The notes below the pieces were generated by a model. That model was not told the origin of the DNA. It did not search any database and saw only the letters and a program-made list of their open reading frames with translations. The position numbers and the translations under genes are program-made. From DATEHG01 sp041691295 (GTDB lineage: Bacteria > Gemmatimonadota > Gemmatimonadetes > Gemmatimonadales > GWC2-71-9), in NCBI GenBank assembly GCA_041691295.1, contig JBEPVA010000209.1, positions 1 through 6,686 of the forward strand: a stretch of 6,686 nt of DNA. The letters run 5' to 3'. Of this stretch, positions 6,473 through 6,686 are shown piece after piece. Position 1 is the first letter of the stretch. Each line of letters begins with the position of its first letter.

Positions 6473-6476
6473 CTCC
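6473..6476 (-). promoter_or_regulatory. Ribosome binding site deciding the TPR gene start
   Basis: GGAG on the minus strand lies 6 bases before the ATG at 6464-6466. It overlaps the alternative in-frame GTG at 6476-6478, so that GTG cannot use it, and nothing comparable precedes the GTG. Confidence 0.7.
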
Positions 6477-6493
6477 ACGAGTCAGGGTAAGAC

Positions 6494-6531
6494 CGGGCAT
6501 CCGGCGCGGCAGGTGCCGCGCCGAATGCCCG
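6494..6531 (-). terminator. Strong 17-bp hairpin between the DUF4331 and TPR genes
   Basis: Arms 6494-6510 and 6515-6531 surround a 4-base loop. In minus-strand RNA all 17 positions pair, with a single G-U wobble; on the plus strand the same position is a C-A mismatch, so the structure suits the minus transcript. It starts 5 bases after the DUF4331 stop and ends about 17 bases before the TPR ribosome binding site. Only GUCUUACC follows, with no proper U-run, so it is more likely a partial attenuator or an mRNA 3'-end stabiliser than a full terminator. Confidence 0.55.
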
Positions 6532-6536
6532 CTGGT

Positions 6537-6686
6537 TCAGTTGGCGACTGCGAGGTACGGGAAGGTGGCCCGGAAGTCAGAGTCACTACCCACGTTGTCG
6601 GTGGTGAGGCCAGCCTTGCCCACCGCGCCGGCCGGGTCGGCGCCAAACGGATCGCCGAATACCGCCAGCAGGGCCAGGTCGACGAC
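6537..6686 (-). CDS. DUF4331 family protein, C-terminal fragment
   Basis: The frame enters from the right window edge and ends at TGA (6537-6539); only the last 49 residues are present, and the start and most of the protein lie outside. The visible part reads VVDLALLAVFGDPFG, later NVGSDSDFRATFPYLAVAN. The ending (a short asparagine- and aspartate-rich stretch, then FPYLA a few residues from the C-terminus) fits DUF4331 proteins, which are exported and of unknown function. The neighbours support the call, because TPR, HupE-like and DUF6702 genes follow on the same strand, an arrangement I recall for DUF4331. It is probably the first or an early gene of this operon, so its promoter lies beyond the window. 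Confidence 0.68.
   Translation of the reverse strand, partial: VVDLALLAVFGDPFGADPAGAVGKAGLTTDNVGSDSDFRATFPYLAVAN

Overview
High-GC bacterial DNA that is almost fully coding and of chromosomal character. I see no phage, transposon, CRISPR, tRNA or rRNA signal. The combination of a sulfocyanin-type copper protein, an RskA-type anti-sigma factor, a TlpA-like protein of a kind also common in Bacteroidota, and a DUF4331/TPR/HupE/DUF6702 cluster suggests Gemmatimonadota or a similar soil or sediment lineage. That assignment is inferred from gene content and is only moderately secure.

Layout. (1) Positions 2-385, plus strand: the C-terminal part of a sulfocyanin-like blue-copper protein, cut by the window edge. 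(2) Positions 386-506: a convergent intergenic gap holding a long imperfect inverted repeat built on AGCGAA units. (3) Positions 507-3896, minus strand: a tightly packed four-gene operon read in the order ECF sigma factor, RskA-like membrane anti-sigma factor, secreted DUF1684 protein, secreted TlpA-like thioredoxin-fold protein. Two of its three junctions are 4-base ATGA overlaps and the third is an 8-base gap. (4) Positions 3897-4091: a gap with a perfect 8-bp dyad and a weak sigma70-like promoter candidate, probably the control region of the sigma operon. (5) Positions 4092-6686, minus strand: a second operon in the order DUF4331 protein (only the last 49 residues lie in the window), signal-anchored TPR protein, HupE/UreJ-type membrane protein, and secreted DUF6702 protein. 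A strong hairpin separates the DUF4331 and TPR genes.

How the parts may work together. In the first operon the sigma factor and membrane anti-sigma factor would control an envelope response whose linked outputs include two exported proteins, one with a thioredoxin WCxxC site. In the second, a multi-pass membrane protein with conserved His, Asp and Glu residues sits with a small exported His-containing protein, an envelope TPR protein and a DUF4331 protein. I recall this as a recurring set whose function is not established; metal or small-ligand handling is only an inference. I found no clearly new defence or mobile system. The best leads are the Glu at the expected axial-Met position of the copper protein, the DUF4331-TPR-HupE-DUF6702 module, and the duplicated N-terminal domain with an extra cysteine pair in the TlpA-like protein.
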